Source: Castanea sativa (Eukaryota; Streptophyta; Magnoliopsida; Fagales; Fagaceae). Taken from it: a DNA stretch of 64,000 nucleotides. The notes beneath the pieces were generated by a model, which worked only from the letters and a program-made list of their open reading frames with translations, ran no database searches and was not told the origin of the DNA. Below are positions 12,033-23,105 of this stretch, in pieces (position 1 is the first letter of the stretch; every line of letters begins with the position of its first letter). The translations under genes were made by a program, and so were the position numbers. Where the stretch lies: contig NC_134023.1 of NCBI RefSeq assembly GCF_040712315.1, forward strand, positions 15,075,442 through 15,139,441, in the 5' to 3' direction.

Positions 12033-12136
12033 TCTCATGCGCCTGGCGCATGAGACATCTCTCTCACTGACAGGTGGACCCCACAGGTGTGGGGCCACCT
12101 GTCTGTGAGGAGGCAAGCTCATGCGCCTGGTGCATA
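12033..12136. other. GC-rich nested hairpin cluster
   Basis: 12034-12054 is a palindrome, CTCATGCGCC-T-GGCGCATGAG. 12063-12109 folds as CTCAC/GTGAG, GACAGGTGG/CCACCTGTC and CCCCAC/GTGGGG around an AGGT loop, with one bulge and one T/T mismatch. 12045-12054 can also pair with 12118-12127 (CTCATGCGCC), enclosing the middle hairpin. This GC-rich patch sits inside AT-rich transposon DNA. Confidence 0.75.
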
Positions 12137-13027
12137 CAAAATTTTTCATGTATGAGATGGCACAATAAAAATAAAACATGTCAAAAATTGCCATATAAAC
12201 AAGTACAAAGCCAGCTTAGCAATTACTATTGAACCAAAACAGATTTCATGTTACTCTGTAATTCTCCCACACTGGTCAGATCCAGTCGCCGTTGCCAACA
12301 TCCGTACTTCAGCTTTACACTATCCGGTTATGGCACTCTCCATGAACTTGGCCTGAATCTTCAAGCTCAAAGACCCAGAAAAGACAAAGCAAAGAAACTT
12401 TCATTTTGTTTGCAAATTGAATAAACCACGAAGTACAAGACATATAGGGACTAGATCTATAGATGCACGAGGTGGAGACAAAGTTTCTGGTGATAACCAA
12501 AGGCAATGACGAACACCAATTAAGGGAATAATCCGGACCTCTCCTTGTCTGATGTCCATATTAAAGGTCCCCAATAATATGTACAAGGTATGAATTGGAT
12601 CAAATCCAGTTCCCCTATAACTCAATGCCCATTTAGCCACATGAGAACAAGTTTGCTCCAGAAATTTAATTTTAAATGTTCACTGCAAGAGATCTGTTCC
12701 AGGTATTGCATGTATGTAGGACTATGTAGGTTGTTAGAATTGGTTGTGCTCCAATGTACGGAGATCTAGTTTGCGAACCTCCTTAATTGTCTTGTGGTCA
12801 CCGAAGATCTGACATGGATTTCACTAGAAGTTACAGAGAGATAGAGAGAACGAGAGGGGTAAATGGAGAGGAGAGACGTTTAAGATTTTTTAATTAAAAA
12901 ATGTTGCCACGTCATTAAATGTATGCCAACTCATATTTCTGTCAGGCTGTCAGCTACATAAGCAAAAAAGTGTCTAGCAAATGTTGCTAGATTATTCGCA
13001 TGGGAGTAATGCAGTTTGTTAACTCTC

Positions 13028-13055
<28 letters not shown>
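13028..13055. repeat. Poly(A) tract, 28 nt
   Basis: Uninterrupted A run inside the Mutator-like element. It could mark the tail of an old retroposed piece, but no target duplication was found around it. Confidence 0.6.
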
Positions 13056-13058
<3 letters not shown>

Positions 13059-13705
13059 CATATTGGATAATTACCACGGGAGTAAGTGGATGATAAAATA
13101 TAATTGGGTCACATTGGAACCAAGGATACAATAACAATGGAAGTTACAGGGATTAAAGCCACAAGTAATAAAAAGTTGAAGAAGATTAGTCCAGTGTAAA
13201 AGCATATATCTTGGATTTTTTTTTAGTTGGATTTTTCATAAATTTCAAGATCCTATTACTGTCAAAAAAATATTGCTTCTCTTGCTGGAAGATTTTTGGA
13301 TTTTTCATTGTGTCATCATCTCCCGATCAAAGCAAGCTAATTTTCCATTGCATGGGTCCCTTTGCATAGACGGACTCCAGTCAATACAGTCATCAGTGAT
13401 TCAGTCTAGTTACTATACAGTTTGGATTTATGCTAGCCTCCATTCTTGCATTTTTGTGGTTATTGGCAATTACGTGTGGAAAAGGTTGGTTTTTTTCTAT
13501 TGAAATTGAACAGTGGTTTGAAATAAGTGGAAAAGAAGACTTTAATTTTTGCTTGGAGTTTATAATAGCTAACCCAAGTTTGGGGTAAGGTGTGATTGGT
13601 CAAAGGCGAAGAAAATTGAATTGATTAAGAATGTCAAAAATTATAAAATCGAGATTGTTGGATATGCTATTCAAGATTTAATTGAAGTTAAATGTGATGG
13701 TGACT

Positions 13706-14290
13706 CACTGTTTTCAGAATTGAACCGAACTAGGAGGTCGGACCGTGAAAATCGGAAACCAGGATGAAAACCGGTTTTTAAGCATAAAGAACCGTATTTC
13801 TAGTTAATTCCGTGAACCCCTAAAACCAGGTTTGGACCGCACGAACCGGTGTCAAGAACCATGCGGTCCAACCCCTTAGCAATTTTTTTTTAAATTTTTT
13901 TATAAAAACATCTTAACACAATTTTATCCTACTTAATTAAATTATCCATCTTTTACAAGGAATAAAAAAATATATAATTAAAATCCTTCAAAGATATTCA
14001 ACTTTACTTCAAAAATTAATAATTAATTTTAATGTTTTCATGGTTATTATTTTATTTTATTAACTTTCTTATTTAATTATTAAATATATGCTTGAAAATC
14101 ATTAAATTTCCCTCACATATATAGACATATTAGTCAATTTTGCTAGTTTTATAAATTTAATATCTATATTTAGGCTTTAATTAATTATTAAATTAATTAT
14201 GACATCATCAAGGTTCAACAACGGTTCGACCTAAAAAACCTTGAACCTCTCTTTTTTACGGTTCAATAAACAGTCCGGGTTTCAAAACCT
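13706..14290. mobile_element. Non-autonomous hAT element inside the MULE
   Basis: Begins CACTGTTTTCAGAATTGAACCG. The right end in reverse complement reads AGGTTTTGAAACCCGG, which fits after a two-base loss of the terminal CA. An 8-bp duplication TGGTGACT lies at 13698-13705 and 14291-14298. Subterminal sequence is rich in CCGG/GGTTC words and the centre is AT-rich with no coding capacity. Confidence 0.7.
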
Positions 14291-16329
14291 TGGTGACTTG
14301 ATAAACTAAAATTTCAAGATTTAATTGATTTATTCAAAACCAGATTTGTTCTGAGATAATGTGACATAATGGTTGCCTCATTCATGAATAGGGGCGCAGA
14401 AGGGTCTTTTTGCAAACACTATGCAATGGTAGGGGTGTAAATCCAAAATTTTGAAACTTTAAAAGATAAAATTCAAATTTATCAAATTTAAGAGTGTAAA
14501 TTGCAATTTAGTCTAGCCAAATTGACAAATCAACTTAAGAATGTAACTTTTTATTTAGTCTAACAAAAATTGACATATCACATAATCTAAGAAGTCCTTC
14601 AAAACTAAAATAAACAAATTTATATAAATAAATAAAAAACTAAAGTTAATGTTTGACAATAAATCACAGGGCAATTTGTGTAAGTATTGAACTCATTACC
14701 ACCATCCCCCATCTTATTTTTACAAGGACCTTGTAATAGTCTCTTGATTGCTTTTGTGTTCATTCAAGAATAGAATTCACTTACTTCTAAAAAAAAAAAA
14801 GAATAGAATTCACTTAGTTATTGTTTAACCATTTCAGCAATGTCATAGAGACTAAGTATCCCAAAGTGATCAGAGTTTATTAATCTTATCAATCCATGAA
14901 GAGAAAAAGACACATTTTAAGTCCAAATGTATATATATGGATGATACTTGATTATTAAATACAAAAAACTTTGATGCATTTTGACAAATTCTTCAACTTA
15001 AATTAAACGCACTGAAATCATCCATTCATATTCCTCCTGACTAAACCATATTAGGCATCACAACCCACGAAATTCTTTTATTCTTATTCTTAAGTTGCAA
15101 AACGCCTATGGAACTTCATAAGGTGCCAAATTGCCAATAAAGCTACATTTTGCATGGAACTAAGAGTCTAGCTTTTAGTGCCAAACTCTCCAGCCACACA
15201 ATATTTGCATGGAATTGAGTCTGGCTTTCAATGGAGATTATTTTATTTTACTTTTTTGTTTAATTATATTTACAACTCAAAACTTAAAAGAGTTATTTTA
15301 AATTTTGATTGAAGGAGCTTGGAACTTCGCATGATTGGATTTCTTAGAAATTCAATAAGTAGAATATAAGGATTTCGTTCTTTTTTTTTTGTTTTTTTTG
15401 TTTTGGGTCAACGTCTAAACCACAATGATGAAAGGCTTTGCACAACAAACAACAATGTTGTGTCACAAAATCTCACCAAGTATGACTTCGCTGGATCTGG
15501 TGCTCTTTGCAATGGGTCTTACCTGCGTGGGTCGAGTTAAGCACAGTAAGAGGGGTCTTGTGGGTTAAGAGAGTTAGGAATTTTTAGGGAAATCGAGATG
15601 AGTTACTGAAGACAATGGATATGGTATTTTAGTTTATGAGGAAAATTTATAAGGTTATATTCGGGTTTTTAATTTTTTTTTTTTTTTTTTTTTACAATTT
15701 TATAATTGGAGGTGTGGGAATTTAAATTGTAAATGTGTTATTTGAGTTAGAAGGATCTTGGAAAAGTTGTTAGTCTTTCAAATTGCTAGAGGGAGTACAT
15801 TAGTAAATTAGTTTCTATGTCTCATGCATCATGCAACTTGTTAACTATCAATCGGATGTATGATTTAATTTGCAAAAAATTTTATGAATAGAATATCAAT
15901 TCTCACAAGGAAATCTGTAATCACTAAGAGGATGTGGTTCGTATGCTCTCTTCCTTTTCCCAAAATTGGTGGTTTTTTGGAATACAATTCCAATATGAAA
16001 CCTCGGTTCTCTCAAGCAAAGTACAATATGATTTAATCTCTGATTGGGTAAACAAACTATCACCCTCAGCCAATTGTTGGAACAAGCGAAAGAATATATA
16101 CTGGAATTTTCAATCCTCCCTATGATTGCACCTATACACCCAACTTGACAAGTACCCTCATGGACATCTCTAGAATCTCTCTGTTACAAAATAAATTTTG
16201 ATGGAGCTATCTTCGATAAAGATAATGTTTATGCCCATTTTTTATGAAATCCACAATAATAGAAGAAGCCCAACAAGAAGGAAAATGGAAAGAAAAAGAA
16301 ATAAGAATGATAAAAGCAAGATAGTAAAC

Positions 16330-16600
16330 CCAATGGGCTAACATGGCAAGAATAATATGGCTAGCAGGCCCATGGAAGAATAAGAGGTAAAGATAAAATA
16401 AGTGGGCTAGGGAAACCTAAGAAAAGAGGTAGCAAGCTCGATGGGCCTACATGGTAGGAATAACAACCAGCAGGCCCATGGGAAGAATAAGAGGTAAAGA
16501 TGAAGTAAATGGACCGGGGAATCCCAAGAAAAGAGGTAGCAAACCCAATGAGCCAACATGGCAGGAATAACAACTAGCAGTCCCATGGGAAGAATAGGAG
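16330..16600. repeat. 108-bp tandem repeat, about 2.5 copies
   Basis: The phrase ACATGGNANGAATAA recurs at 16341, 16449 and 16556 (spacings 108 and 107), followed each time by AGCAGGCCCATGG-like and AAGAAAAGAGGTAGCAA blocks. The short open frames across it only reflect the repeat. Confidence 0.85.
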
Positions 16601-17105
16601 GAATGGCAGGAATAGGAACCTAATGGGCTATACGGGCAGAGACCCTTATCTCAACAATGCCCATTCCGCGGAGGGACGAGGAAAAGTAATGCAAGCCCAA
16701 AAGCCCACACATGCTTCATGCTGCAGAAAACAAATATTACCTAGTACGCTTGGCAGAAGAATATAGCGCAAGAGCAGCAGAAATGGCATGGGAATGAAAG
16801 AAGACAAACTTAGACAGTAGTGACACTTGTACAAGGCCTAGAGCATCATCTACGTGTACCTAGCCAATACATGAGAGGTGAGCCCTTGGTCAAGGGATTC
16901 AAGGGGTGTGGTTTGGCAGTGAGGAGAAAAGAGTTAGTGGAGGGACTAATTGTGTTTAGTTTAGAAACTTTAAAGACTAATAGTGCTCAGTTGAAACTTT
17001 AAAAACTAAAAGCGCTTAGTAGGTAAACTTCAGGGATCAATAATATAGTTTTGCCAAAATTTTATCTTAATTTTTTCACTCAAGAGGTAGCACGTGTCTT
17101 GTCCA

Positions 17106-17310
17106 TGCCTCCCACACTAGTTGTTAAGTAAAAGTTCAAATGGTAAAAGTAGGCTATCTAATTAAATTCAAATATGTATGTAGAGAATTTAATAAATTTA
17201 TTTTTTGCTGAATTAGAGAATTCAATAATTAAAAAAGTAAAAATGTTTCTATTGTATTGTTTAATGTAAGGTTTCTTAATTAAATCTATCATTATGATTA
17301 TCATCATTTC
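17106..17310. repeat. R repeat, truncated fragment
   Basis: Carries the left part of R (GTAAAAGTAGGCTATCTAA, then TTTCTATTGTATTGTTTAATGTAAGG) and then stops where transposon-protein sequence begins. It shows that the zinc-finger gene's surroundings were broken by insertion or deletion. Confidence 0.65.
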
Positions 17311-17329
17311 TAGTTGCATACAACTCTCT

Positions 17330-17705
17330 GCTAGAGACATCATAAAGAAGTGGAAGATCAAGGATCTTACCAATGATGGCAGGAGTAAGATGAATCAAGA
17401 CAACTTCAACAGTGGTCTTGACTGAATGTTCATTTTGGTTGTGGAAGTTTTAGTAGAATTCCGTGACCCAAGCTGTCTTAGGGGTAGAGAAATCTTTATA
17501 CATAATTCCCCAACCTTGTCGATTAAAGGAATTTAGAAAGTTGATATCATCAAATGAAGACAATTTCACCTCCCGCTCCATCAACGGCGAAGATAATTTG
17601 AAAATCATGTTAGACTTCTTTAGTCTCTTGGACCTGCGGGAGAAAGTTGTCTTGGCCTTTGTAATTGGCTTGGATGTCGAAGCTTTTTTCTTGGAAGCCA
17701 TGACT
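17330..17705 (-). pseudogene. Plant retrotransposon/transposon protein N-terminal fragment
   Basis: Starts MASKKKASTSKPITKAKTTF at about 17702, followed by a basic stretch and then EREVKLSSFDDINFLNSFN, RQGWGIMY and AWVTEFY. After an in-frame TAG (near 17450) the same frame goes on: TTVEVVLIHLTPAIIGKILD. The order (basic N-terminus, LNRQGWG, EFY, then a second box ending in LGLP-like LDLP) resembles the 'putative plant transposon protein' domain found in many retroelements. The interrupting stop and short length mark it as a remnant. Confidence 0.55.
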
Positions 17706-17841
17706 GACCAAAAGGAATATGCATGATTGTGAGTATGAGAGATCAAAACACAAGTGTGCAAATGATGACAATAAGAACAAATACACAAGTGTGCGCCCAA
17801 CCCCACCATTGAAATGTTTGGATAATCACTAATTTTTCAAC

Positions 17842-18120
17842 CTTTAGTGAATTCCTAGGAGCCCTTCGCCAAGTGTTTGAAACTAAAGCGTTGCTGGAGC
17901 GAGGGTAGTAAGGAGTCTGCCTGGGACGGTGAATGGTGGCCACATCAAGTGTTTCTGAATGGGCAAACCTACATGGGTTTTTAAGGCATCTACCACTGAG
18001 CCAAAATTTGCATATCTTGTTGCTGCTGTTGTTTAAATGTCCTCCTCGTCCTGCTCCTAATCGATCAAAAACAGAACTTTCTTTTCCCTGTGGCCCTCTT
18101 CTTGCAGTTTTAATCTCCAT
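17842..18120 (-). pseudogene. First exon of a CCCH zinc-finger (ZFWD-like) protein
   Basis: A 93-codon exon from the ATG at 18120 to a phase-0 donor (AAAG/GTTGAA at 17842). It encodes VFDRLG, then the zinc finger KICKFWLSGRCLKNPCRFAH (C-X7-C-X4-C-X3-H), then an Arg/Pro-rich tail. This start matches the N-terminus of plant ZFWD proteins (CCCH fingers followed by WD40 repeats; putative RNA-binding). The second finger and the WD40 exons are absent downstream, where a transposon-protein fragment lies instead. So the locus keeps promoter, leader and exon 1 only. An alternative is a gene with a very long first intron continuing to the left, but no WD40-like frame is seen there. Confidence 0.65.
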
Positions 18121-18881
18121 ACTATAAACACCCACAAATAATAGGAATAGGTAAACCAATGAATAAAGCCTTTCACAAAGTGAAGCAGCCAAAAACAAAA
18201 ACCAATCTCTTTCTTCCATGGAAGAAAATCCAATTCCAAATCAACAACCCTACTGCAATCAAGAAAATTCTCGCTAACCCATCAAGGATTTTAAAATTCT
18301 CTGTTCAGCCAAATCAGAAACCCTACTAAAAATCAAGAAAATCCTTGCTAACCCATCAAGGATTTTAAATTCTCAGTTCTCCCAAATCAGAAAATTCCCA
18401 GTTCCGCCAAATGAATTCCAAAGAAAAATGAATTTTTTTAGGATTCTTGCTATAACAGTAACCCTAGAGAAGCCGAAGAATCTTGAAATTCTGATTTGGC
18501 AATAACAGCTTATAGAAAAAACAATCCAATTATTCCAAAATCCCTTATCAAATACATAACAAAATACAAACTTCCAAAACCTAATTGCCGATCCATCGGC
18601 AAACCCTAGAGAAAATAATATACTTTGGTAACATTGTCTAAGGCTGAGAATAGATTCATTCATTACAAAAGTCGGTGCGATCATAGCTAAAGAAATTCTA
18701 AATCTAACTGCAATAGCAAACCTGAGAGATGTTGAAAATCGAGCCGCCGAGATCTTCGTTCAATCAGAAACAATCTCAAATCGCCGATGACAAATAGAGG
18801 AAATTAGGGTTTGAATTTTGAAAAGTAAGAGAAAGAGAGAGAGAGAGTACTAAAAAGTAAGAGTCGCGGTGTCTATTTATA
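18121..18881 (-). promoter_or_regulatory. Promoter, 5' leader and leader intron of the ZFWD-like gene
   Basis: Minus-strand TATAAATA at 18874-18881 is followed by a CT-rich leader with AAACCCTAA. A leader exon ends CTCTCAG/GTTTGC at 18722, and an intron ends TTTATAG at about 18122, directly before the ATG at 18120. A TATA box, a CT-rich leader and an intron just upstream of the start codon are typical of constitutive plant genes. The same block is duplicated at 7331-7870. Confidence 0.65.
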
Positions 18882-18884
18882 ATG

Positions 18885-21350
18885 GAAATAAGGTTGCCCT
18901 TCCGATTCCTAAAAAAAAAAGTTGCTCTTCCGACCGTTGGTATTATATTAATTCGAAAATCCTTTTTTTTTTTCTTTTTTTTTCTTTTTTTGGTGCTGAG
19001 AAGGTCGAAAATCCTAATTGGGCAGTATAAGAGCATTCTTATCAAACATTTTAAAAAATTTAGCATTTACCCTCTCAAATCCTATATTTATAACATATAC
19101 CATTCCACTTTACAATATCCTTACATCAAAACTTCTATTTTTTTTAACAATTCATTTAAATATTCTTTCTTTATTATTTTTTTATTATTTCTCACTCTCT
19201 CTCTGTCTCTCTCTCCCACTATCTTTCCCGGTGAAGCTTCTCCCTTCTCTGATATTTGCTCTCAAAACCTCTATGCTTGAGCTTTTCAAGCTCATCACCG
19301 ATAAACCACGGCCACAACCACAATCACAGCCACCACCACCAACCACAACCTCAACCCCCAACCACCAAAAAAAAAAAAAAACCCACGGCACAAACCGAGA
19401 AGCTTCTCCCTCTCTGTGATATTTGCTCTCAAAACCTCCATGGCCTGAGCTTTACAAGCTCATCACCAATAAACCACGGCCACAGTCACAGCCACCACCA
19501 CCATTTACAACCTCAACCCCCAACCACAAAAAAAAAAAAAAAAAAAACCCATGGCACAACCCACCACAAAACCGCCATGAAACCCACCACCCCAGCAACC
19601 TCGATCCTTACCTCAACCCCGATCTCCGATCCTTACCTCAACCTCGATCCCGAATCCTCACCTTAACCTTGATCTTCAACCCATGACCTCAACCAACTCA
19701 GCCCTTGGTCTCAACCAACCAACCACCATCGGATCCACCACCGTCGGGACCTCCATCGTTGGACCCAGACCTACTTGTAGTCATCGAGACCCATTAGACG
19801 ATTCAGACCCCTTAGAGAGAGAATTTAAGAAATAGAGATGAGAGAGAACGAGAGAGTGAGAGTGAGAGTGAGATTGACCGTGATATCTGAAAAGAGAGAA
19901 AAAAAATATTAAAAAAAAGATAGAAGCCTGCTACAGTGCGGTCTCAAAAATGAGAGCGCACTATAGCAGTATTGTAAATTTTTACAATATACCAGTTTTG
20001 ATGGGGTGTGTATTTTGGGGTTTAGCTTCTAAAAAATAAGATTTATAGGATTTAAGAGCCTTGATAAGAATGCTCTAAAAAGCTATAAGCCAATGTTTTT
20101 TTTAGGTTCCTTAATAAATAAGGCAAGCTTTTTCTTAACATTACTTTATTTAAAATTAAGAAAAAGCTCACGTTTTTACTTGAGGCAACTAATTAAAGTA
20201 AAAGTCTAATGTAAAAGTAGGCTATCTAATTAAATTTAAATATATGTGTGTAGAATTTAATAATTTAAAAAAAACAATGTTTCTATTATATTGTTTAATG
20301 TGAGGGTTCTTAATTAAATTTATGATTATGTTGAATTTAATTTTGTTTTAAGATGACAACATTTGTTATGTCATACTGTTTGATTCAAACATGTATTTGA
20401 ATTTATTTCATGATGTAATACACGTACATATTGTAAATTTGTAGTCTAGTGTTACTCATAATTACAAAAGAGTAATACTAAGATACAAACTTTTTTACAA
20501 AAAAATTTACAAATTGTTGATATAGTGAATGGTTATTAGTAAATGAAAAAATTATGTTAATAGTGAATCTAGGTGAAAGCTAATATGAAATTGACCACAA
20601 CAACCGTTTGTAATTAAAAATGTTATAAAGTAGTTTGTGGCTGTAACATTATTTATTAAAATAACTAAACTATTTGTGGTTGTAGCATTATTTCTAATAA
20701 TGTCTGTAGCATTATTAAGTAAAGTAGTTTGTGGCTGTAACATTATTTCTAATAATGTCTGAAAGGCATAACCCATATCTCAACAAATATTTGGCCGGAA
20801 TAACTTTGTACAGAAATACAATTCAAAGAAACACTCATGGTTCACCAAAAAAAAAAAAAGTTTCTTTCCGTGCCCCCAAAGCATTCAATAAACAAAATTT
20901 AAAAATAGAGTCAGAGGAAGTTTCTTTGGATGGCTTAGGCACGGCACAATTATAAGAGTCATTTGGTAGTGCTTCTTTGGCACTTAAAGCAATGTAAGGG
21001 GTCAAAAGGAGTGTGAACCGATGATTTGAGAAAAAAGATGGCTCAAGTCACTATAGAATGGTCAAATTTATTCAAGTTTACCACACCATGTACTTAAAAT
21101 GTGGAACTGAGGAGTTGATTTAATGAAAAGGTTTTGCATGCATTGAATGCCAACACAAGTCATAGAAGTTGGATCAGGAAGCTATTTGTGTCATACAGAT
21201 GTTATGAAATGCAATGTAGTGTCCACTTGGCATGATTAATTTTGCCAACTTATTTTACTATTCAGCTTATTTTTGCTACTATTAATGGGTCTTAAGGCAC
21301 CTTTTGGTACTATTCATAAATTTCATTATACTATTTCAACTAACTTTTAC
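18885..21350. repeat. R repeat, copy 3, with a Harbinger insertion
   Basis: Begins GGAAATAAGGTTGCCC next to the TATA box and ends like copies 1 and 2. It is interrupted at 19031-20075. It also has a local duplication of GTAACATTATTTCTAATAATGTCTG near 20690-20760, so this copy is the most rearranged. Confidence 0.8.
19031..20075. mobile_element. PIF/Harbinger-type non-autonomous element
   Basis: Exact 15-bp inverted ends GAGCATTCTTATCAA and a 3-bp TAA duplication (19028-19030, 20076-20078). The unoccupied site GGCAGTATAAAAAGC in R copy 2 (5982-5984) proves the boundaries. The 1045-bp element has an internal direct duplication of period 166 bp (AAGCTTCTCCC at 19234 and 19400) made of CCACCACC/AACC-rich sequence. 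The resulting His/Pro-rich frames are not convincing proteins. Confidence 0.93.
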
Positions 21351-21532
21351 TTTTAAACTAAGGTAAAATTACTTTTTAAATCTTGGAGATTTGGGTATGT
21401 GTTTATTTGATACCCCAAAATTATGTATTTTGTTTTCATTTATGAAAATGTGGACCCATCTGCTTTTTTTTTTTTTTTTTGAGAAACACACACACATATA
21501 TATAGAGAAAGAGGGATGAGATAAGGGAATCC

Positions 21533-21539
<7 letters not shown>

Positions 21540-21600
<61 letters not shown>
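21540..21600. repeat. AT and GT dinucleotide microsatellite
   Basis: An (AT) run followed by about 27 GT units. The Cys/Val and His/Thr frames across it come from the repeat. Confidence 0.95.
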
Positions 21601-21933
21601 ACCCATTTGCTAAATCTAAATTTAGGAAGAAAAAAAAAAAAACTCATTTTCATATGTGCCTTTGTTTGACACCTGTTTTGAATACATGTTTTGAGAACAA
21701 AAACCAAAAATACCGCATTTGGCTTTTGGTTTTTATTTTTGAAAAAAAAAACACTTTTTCTCACTTACACATAGTTTTGATTAGGGTGGAATGGCTTGAA
21801 CAAGAGAGATGACAAATTGAGAGAGATGAGAGACCATTTTGAGAGAAATGAGAGACCGAGAGATATAAAAGCAACTTTGTGAAGGACTTCAATGAGTTAT
21901 ATTCTGCCAGAAAAAGTTAGCTTATTAATTTTA

Positions 21934-23105
21934 GGGTAAACTACATATTTAGTCCTTAACCTTTACGCAATATGTCATTTTGGTCCTTGGCCTTTCAAAT
22001 GTGTCAATTTGATCTCTAACCTTTTAGTATTGTGACAAAATAGTCCCTGCTGTTAGATGATGGATGGAAAATGCTAACGTGGCTAACGGCTCAAATAAAA
22101 AATTATTTTTATGCCACATCAGATGACATGTGTAATGCCACATGGAATAAAAAATATAAATAAGAATTTTTTGAAATATAAATATATTAAATTACAATGT
22201 GCTTTAAAAATTAAAAATATAAAATAATGTAAAATCATTCTAGAATATTCTCGTCGCTTTCTTAGCATCCAAACAGAAAATCATTTGAACCTAAAACACT
22301 CTTCAAATCACGACCAATGGCAACCCATCTCCTGCACCACTTTTCAAACCAAGAAAAACATTCTTACTTATTGATCTACTATGAAAATGACTCAAATTTA
22401 AAATATGCAATTTCACTACCAATTTCATCCTTTGTTTTGGGCAACAAAGCAAGGGAACTACCAGCTAGCGTTGATGCTCAATCCAATTAACATCCCAACA
22501 AAGAAAACGCATTAAGCCCAATGACGATGAAAGCTGTAAAGACAATGACAATGTGATGTACACAACTGAAATATGGGAGTGAAAATAGGGCAACGGCGTA
22601 ACTGGGTGTGGTGATAGAGGCATGGCTACCCCAAGCCTCCATCTTCATCTCCTCAAACAATTTCTTACTTTCTTGCACCCATTGCCCATGCTATATGTAC
22701 GGCTTTATTTGCTGCCATAGTCTCAACTACATTGTAATGGTTTTCTTGGGGTTGGAAAAGTGGTTGAGGAGAAGGGTTTCCATCGGTCTGGGTTTGAAGG
22801 TGTTTGGGATTCAAATTATTTTCTTTACTTTATTTTACAATTTTAACTTCTAAAGTAAATTCTTTCGACCAATTTTTTTTTTAATTTTTTTATTCCCTGT
22901 GGCATTACACATGTCATCTATGTGGCATAAAAATAATTTTTTATTCGGGTCGTTAGCCACGTCTGCATTTTCCATCCATCATCTAACAGCAGAGACTATT
23001 TTGACACAATATTAAAAGGTTAGAGACCAAATTGACACATTTGAAAAGTCAGGGACCAAATTGACGTATGGTGTAAAGATTAGGGACCAAATAAGTAGTT
23101 TACCC
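21934..23105. mobile_element. Mutator-like element with long terminal inverted repeats
   Basis: Left end GGGTAAACTACATATTTAGTCC and right end in reverse complement GGGTAAACTACTTATTTGGTCC, flanked by the exact 9-bp duplication TTAATTTTA (21925-21933, 23106-23114). The inverted similarity goes on inward through GATGATGGATGGAAAATGC and beyond (TTTTCTTGG...GAAAAGTGG...GATGGG blocks at about 22270-22350 against 22740-22820), so each arm is about 360 bp. No transposase is present. Short frames near the centre have no recognisable family. Confidence 0.88.

Larger units (their letters stand above)
11769..17055. mobile_element. 5.3-kb Mutator-like element (MULE) without recognisable transposase
   Basis: Long inverted termini of roughly 125 bp: the left carries ATTAGTCCCTGAAATTTACC and GTCACTCCACTAAC; the right end in reverse complement reads ATTGATCCCTGAAGTTTACC ... 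GTCCCTCCACTAAC. The flanks carry an exact 9-bp duplication AAAATTTTA (11760-11768 and 17056-17064), the Mutator hallmark. The 5287-bp interior has no long open frame. It contains a GC-rich hairpin cluster (12033-12136), an inner inverted copy of subterminal sequence (about 12875-12960 against 11925-11975), a hAT insertion (13706) and a 108-bp tandem repeat (16330-16600). The inner copy suggests that two related elements have merged. Confidence 0.8.

Noticed and set aside
16330..16600. CRISPR-like regular repeat
   Set aside because: Units are contiguous 108-bp tandem repeats without spacers, in a plant genome.
18882..19686. His/Pro-rich and Phe-rich frames
   Set aside because: They arise from CCACCACC/AACC repeats and T runs within the Harbinger element and change frame between its two internal repeats.
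21369..21812. Frames with poly(His-Thr) or poly(Cys-Val)
   Set aside because: Translated dinucleotide microsatellite.
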